DNA of 64,000 nucleotides from CAWJMD01 sp963845675 (lineage in GTDB: Bacteria > Actinomycetota > Actinomycetes > Actinomycetales > CAWJMD01). Where the stretch lies: the NCBI GenBank assembly GCA_963845675.1, contig CAWJSX010000001.1:682001-746000 (forward strand), in the 5' to 3' direction. Under the pieces are notes generated by a model. The model did no database searches. It saw only the letters and a list, made by a program, of their open reading frames with translations, and had not been told where the DNA came from. Made by a program: the position numbers and the translations under genes. Shown here one piece after another: positions 62,461-64,000 of the stretch (positions within the stretch are counted from its first letter, which is position 1; every line of letters begins with the position of its first letter).

Positions 62461-63102
62461 GTGCCGAACGCGTTGACCGTTCCCTACGCCCGCACCCCCG
62501 CCAAGGCCACGCGGCAGGTGGTCGGCGACATCCTCCTCGTCCTGTGGGTGTGGTGGTGCTGGCGGGCCGCGAAGGCCGTCGAGGAGGCGGTCCTGTCGCT
62601 CGCGGAGCCAGGCCGGCAGATCGACCGGGGGGCCAGCGACATCGCGTCCAGCCTGCGCGACGCCGGCAACACGGCCGAGCGCGTCCCGTTCGTGGGGGAC
62701 GATCTCGCGAAGCCCTTCGGGTCGGCGGGGGACGCCGCCGACGCGGTGGCCGCCGCCGGCAGACGCCAGGTGGAGGTGGTCGAGGACCTCGCTGCCGTCC
62801 TCCTCGTCGTCGTCCTCGTCGTGCCGGTCGTGCTGGCCCTGATGATCTACCTCCCCCGCCGCATCCGCTTCGTCCGGCGGATGGTCGCCGCCCGGAGGTT
62901 CATCGACGCCGACGCGGACCTCGCCCTCTTCGCGCTCCGGGCCATGGCCAACCAGCCGATGCACCGCCTGGCCCGTGTCAGCGACGACCCCGTCACGGCG
63001 TGGCGAGCCGGTGACCCGCGCGTGGTGACCGCGCTCGCGGAGCTCGAGCTGCGCGACGCCGGGCTGCCGCTGCCCGTACCTAGCGGCAGGATGAGGGTGT
63101 GA
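62461..63102 (+). CDS. Conserved two-helix membrane protein, hypothetical
   Basis: The product is 213 residues. One helix lies near the N-terminus (VVGDILLVLWVWWCW) and a second at about 119-136 (LAAVLLVVVLVVPVVLALMIY). Between them is an extracytoplasmic segment rich in Asp/Ala (ASDIASSLRDAGNTAERVPFVGDDLAKPFGSAGDAADAVA), and after them a cytoplasmic basic helical tail. It resembles actinobacterial membrane proteins of unknown role. AGGAGGAG precedes GTG 62461. It overlaps the patatin gene by GTGA. Confidence 0.75.
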   Translation: MPNALTVPYARTPAKATRQVVGDILLVLWVWWCWRAAKAVEEAVLSLAEPGRQIDRGASDIASSLRDAGNTAERVPFVGDDLAKPFGSAGDAADAVAAAGRRQVEVVEDLAAVLLVVVLVVPVVLALMIYLPRRIRFVRRMVAARRFIDADADLALFALRAMANQPMHRLARVSDDPVTAWRAGDPRVVTALAELELRDAGLPLPVPSGRMRV

Positions 63103-63956
63103 GCCCGTCCCGCACCGCCTTCGTCCTCGGTGGCGGCGGGGTGCTCGGCGCCAGCGAGGTGGGCATGGCCCGGGCGCTGGTCGACGCCGGGATCCGGCCG
63201 GACCTGGTGCTGGGCACCAGCGTGGGTGCCCTCAACGGCGCGGCGCTCGCCAAGGACCCCTCCCCCGCCACGATCGAGGCGCTGACCCGCATGTGGGTCG
63301 ACGAGGCCACGGCGGTCTGGGACGCGTCGACGCTCGACCGGGTGCGCTCGGTGGCCCGGACCGGGACGGCGCTGCACTCCGGCGAGGGGTTGCGCGCCCT
63401 GCTGCTCAAGACCGTCGGGGATCTCGACATCGACGACCTGGCGGTGCCGTTCGGGTGCTGCGCCAGCTCGATCGAGCGCGCGAGCGAGCACTGGTTCGAG
63501 TCGGGTCCGCTGGTGCCGGCCGTGCTGGCGTCGTGCGCCGTCCCCGGCCTGTTCCCCGCGGTGAGGGTCGGTGACGAGCACTTCCTCGACGGCGGGCTGG
63601 TGAACTCCATCCCGGTGTCCAGGGCGGTGGAGCGGGGGGCGACCACGATCTACGTGCTGCAGGTCGGGCGGGTGGAACGGTCGCTGGCGGCGCCGACCCG
63701 GCCCTGGGAGGTGGCGACCGTCGCGTTCGAGATCGCACGGCGACACCGCTTCTCGCGGGACCTCACGATGATCCCCGACGGCGTGACGGTGCACGTGCTC
63801 CCGAGCGGCGACCCGGCGACCCCGATGAGCAACCTGCGCTACCGCAACACGTCGGCGGTCCCCCGTCGCATCGACGCGGCGTACGAGGCGAGCGCCCGCT
63901 ACCTCCGCGAGGTCAGCGTGCAGGACCCGAGCGTCGTGGCGGGAGAAGGCATCTAG
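63099..63956 (+). CDS. Patatin-like phospholipase
   Basis: The product is 285 residues. The patatin oxyanion hole GGGGVLGASEVG and nucleophile elbow GTSVGALNG (Ser in G-x-S-x-G) are followed by the catalytic Asp in LDGGLVNSIPV, the Ser-Asp dyad of the family. It probably hydrolyses acyl esters of phospholipids. The GTG start overlaps the previous gene's stop, and its own TAG overlaps the next GTG, so the three are a coupled operon. Confidence 0.9.
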   Translation: MSPSRTAFVLGGGGVLGASEVGMARALVDAGIRPDLVLGTSVGALNGAALAKDPSPATIEALTRMWVDEATAVWDASTLDRVRSVARTGTALHSGEGLRALLLKTVGDLDIDDLAVPFGCCASSIERASEHWFESGPLVPAVLASCAVPGLFPAVRVGDEHFLDGGLVNSIPVSRAVERGATTIYVLQVGRVERSLAAPTRPWEVATVAFEIARRHRFSRDLTMIPDGVTVHVLPSGDPATPMSNLRYRNTSAVPRRIDAAYEASARYLREVSVQDPSVVAGEGI

Positions 63957-64000
63957 TGCTGCCACCCGTCTGGGTCCGGCGCGTCGTCGTCGCTCCCGCC
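63956..64000 (+). CDS. Start of a probable lysophospholipid acyltransferase, partial
   Basis: GTG 63956 overlaps the patatin TAG and opens LPPVWVRRVVVAPA before the window ends. This start resembles actinobacterial 1-acylglycerol-3-phosphate acyltransferases, which would suit a gene coupled to a phospholipase, but only fifteen codons are visible and no catalytic motif can be seen. Confidence 0.4.
   Translation, partial: MLPPVWVRRVVVAPA

Overview
The window is a very GC-rich, densely packed chromosomal segment of an actinobacterium. The taxonomic signs are an M. tuberculosis-like block running pgsA - DUF881 - sbp - DUF881 - gcvH - garA - ftsR - DUF151 nuclease - MerR - gcvP, mycothiol-dependent and F420-type enzymes, a DtxR/IdeR-type iron box, a SigK/RskA-like pair, many GTG starts and frequent GTGA/ATGA start-stop overlaps. 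A member of the Nocardioidaceae or a close relative is a reasonable guess, but the sequence alone does not prove it.

Layout. 0-10.8 kb is accessory: a UvrA-like ABC protein, small oxidoreductases and hydrolases, a truncated BTAD/TPR regulator, and an unusual DUF429-RelA/SpoT fusion flanked by two near-identical mycothiol-dependent-enzyme genes. 10.8-19.4 kb is a sugar-catabolic unit. A DeoR regulator is divergent from a seven-gene operon: solute-binding protein, two permeases, class II aldolase, ADP-dependent-type sugar kinase, DUF4432 epimerase-like protein and a ManA-like isomerase. 19.4-24.7 kb holds small genes (OsmC, YrdC/YciO, membrane proteins, GNAT, hydrolase, WYL regulator) mixed with decayed ones. 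24.7-35.2 kb carries pyruvate carboxylase, an F420-type oxidoreductase, a GCS2 ligase, SbcCD and a HAD phosphatase. 35.3-46.6 kb carries an ECF sigma/anti-sigma pair, a PrmC-like methyltransferase, gcvP behind a glycine riboswitch, and the conserved garA/ftsR/sbp/pgsA block. 46.7-50.1 kb holds ACC deaminase with its GntR regulator, an IS481-family element and tRNA-Pro(GGG). 50.1-64 kb is core: der, cmk, tyrA, aroH, rluB, scpB, scpA, parA, xerD and ald, then a membrane protein, a patatin and the start of a probable acyltransferase. Within it lies a single iron-box-controlled adenylation-carrier-acyltransferase fusion.

Two themes recur. First, several loci look like small self-contained systems with visible control sites: the sugar operon (nested dyad plus an intergenic 12-bp hairpin), acdS/GntR (a palindrome touching the regulator's start codon), gcvP (riboswitch), the sigma gene (a plausible self-recognised promoter) and the iron-box gene. 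Second, single-base indels break otherwise full-length reading frames in manA, a histidine phosphatase, rskA, prmC, gcvP (about seven) and ald. They cluster at 36.4-39.5 kb, while 24.7-35.2 kb is clean, and the corrected lengths return to family norms. Local assembly error is therefore at least as likely as pseudogenisation for these genes. Real decay is better supported for the DinB-like remnant, the SRPBCC fragment and the BTAD regulator. No gene-free stretch exceeds about 300 bases; the longest (40557-40797) holds the riboswitch.
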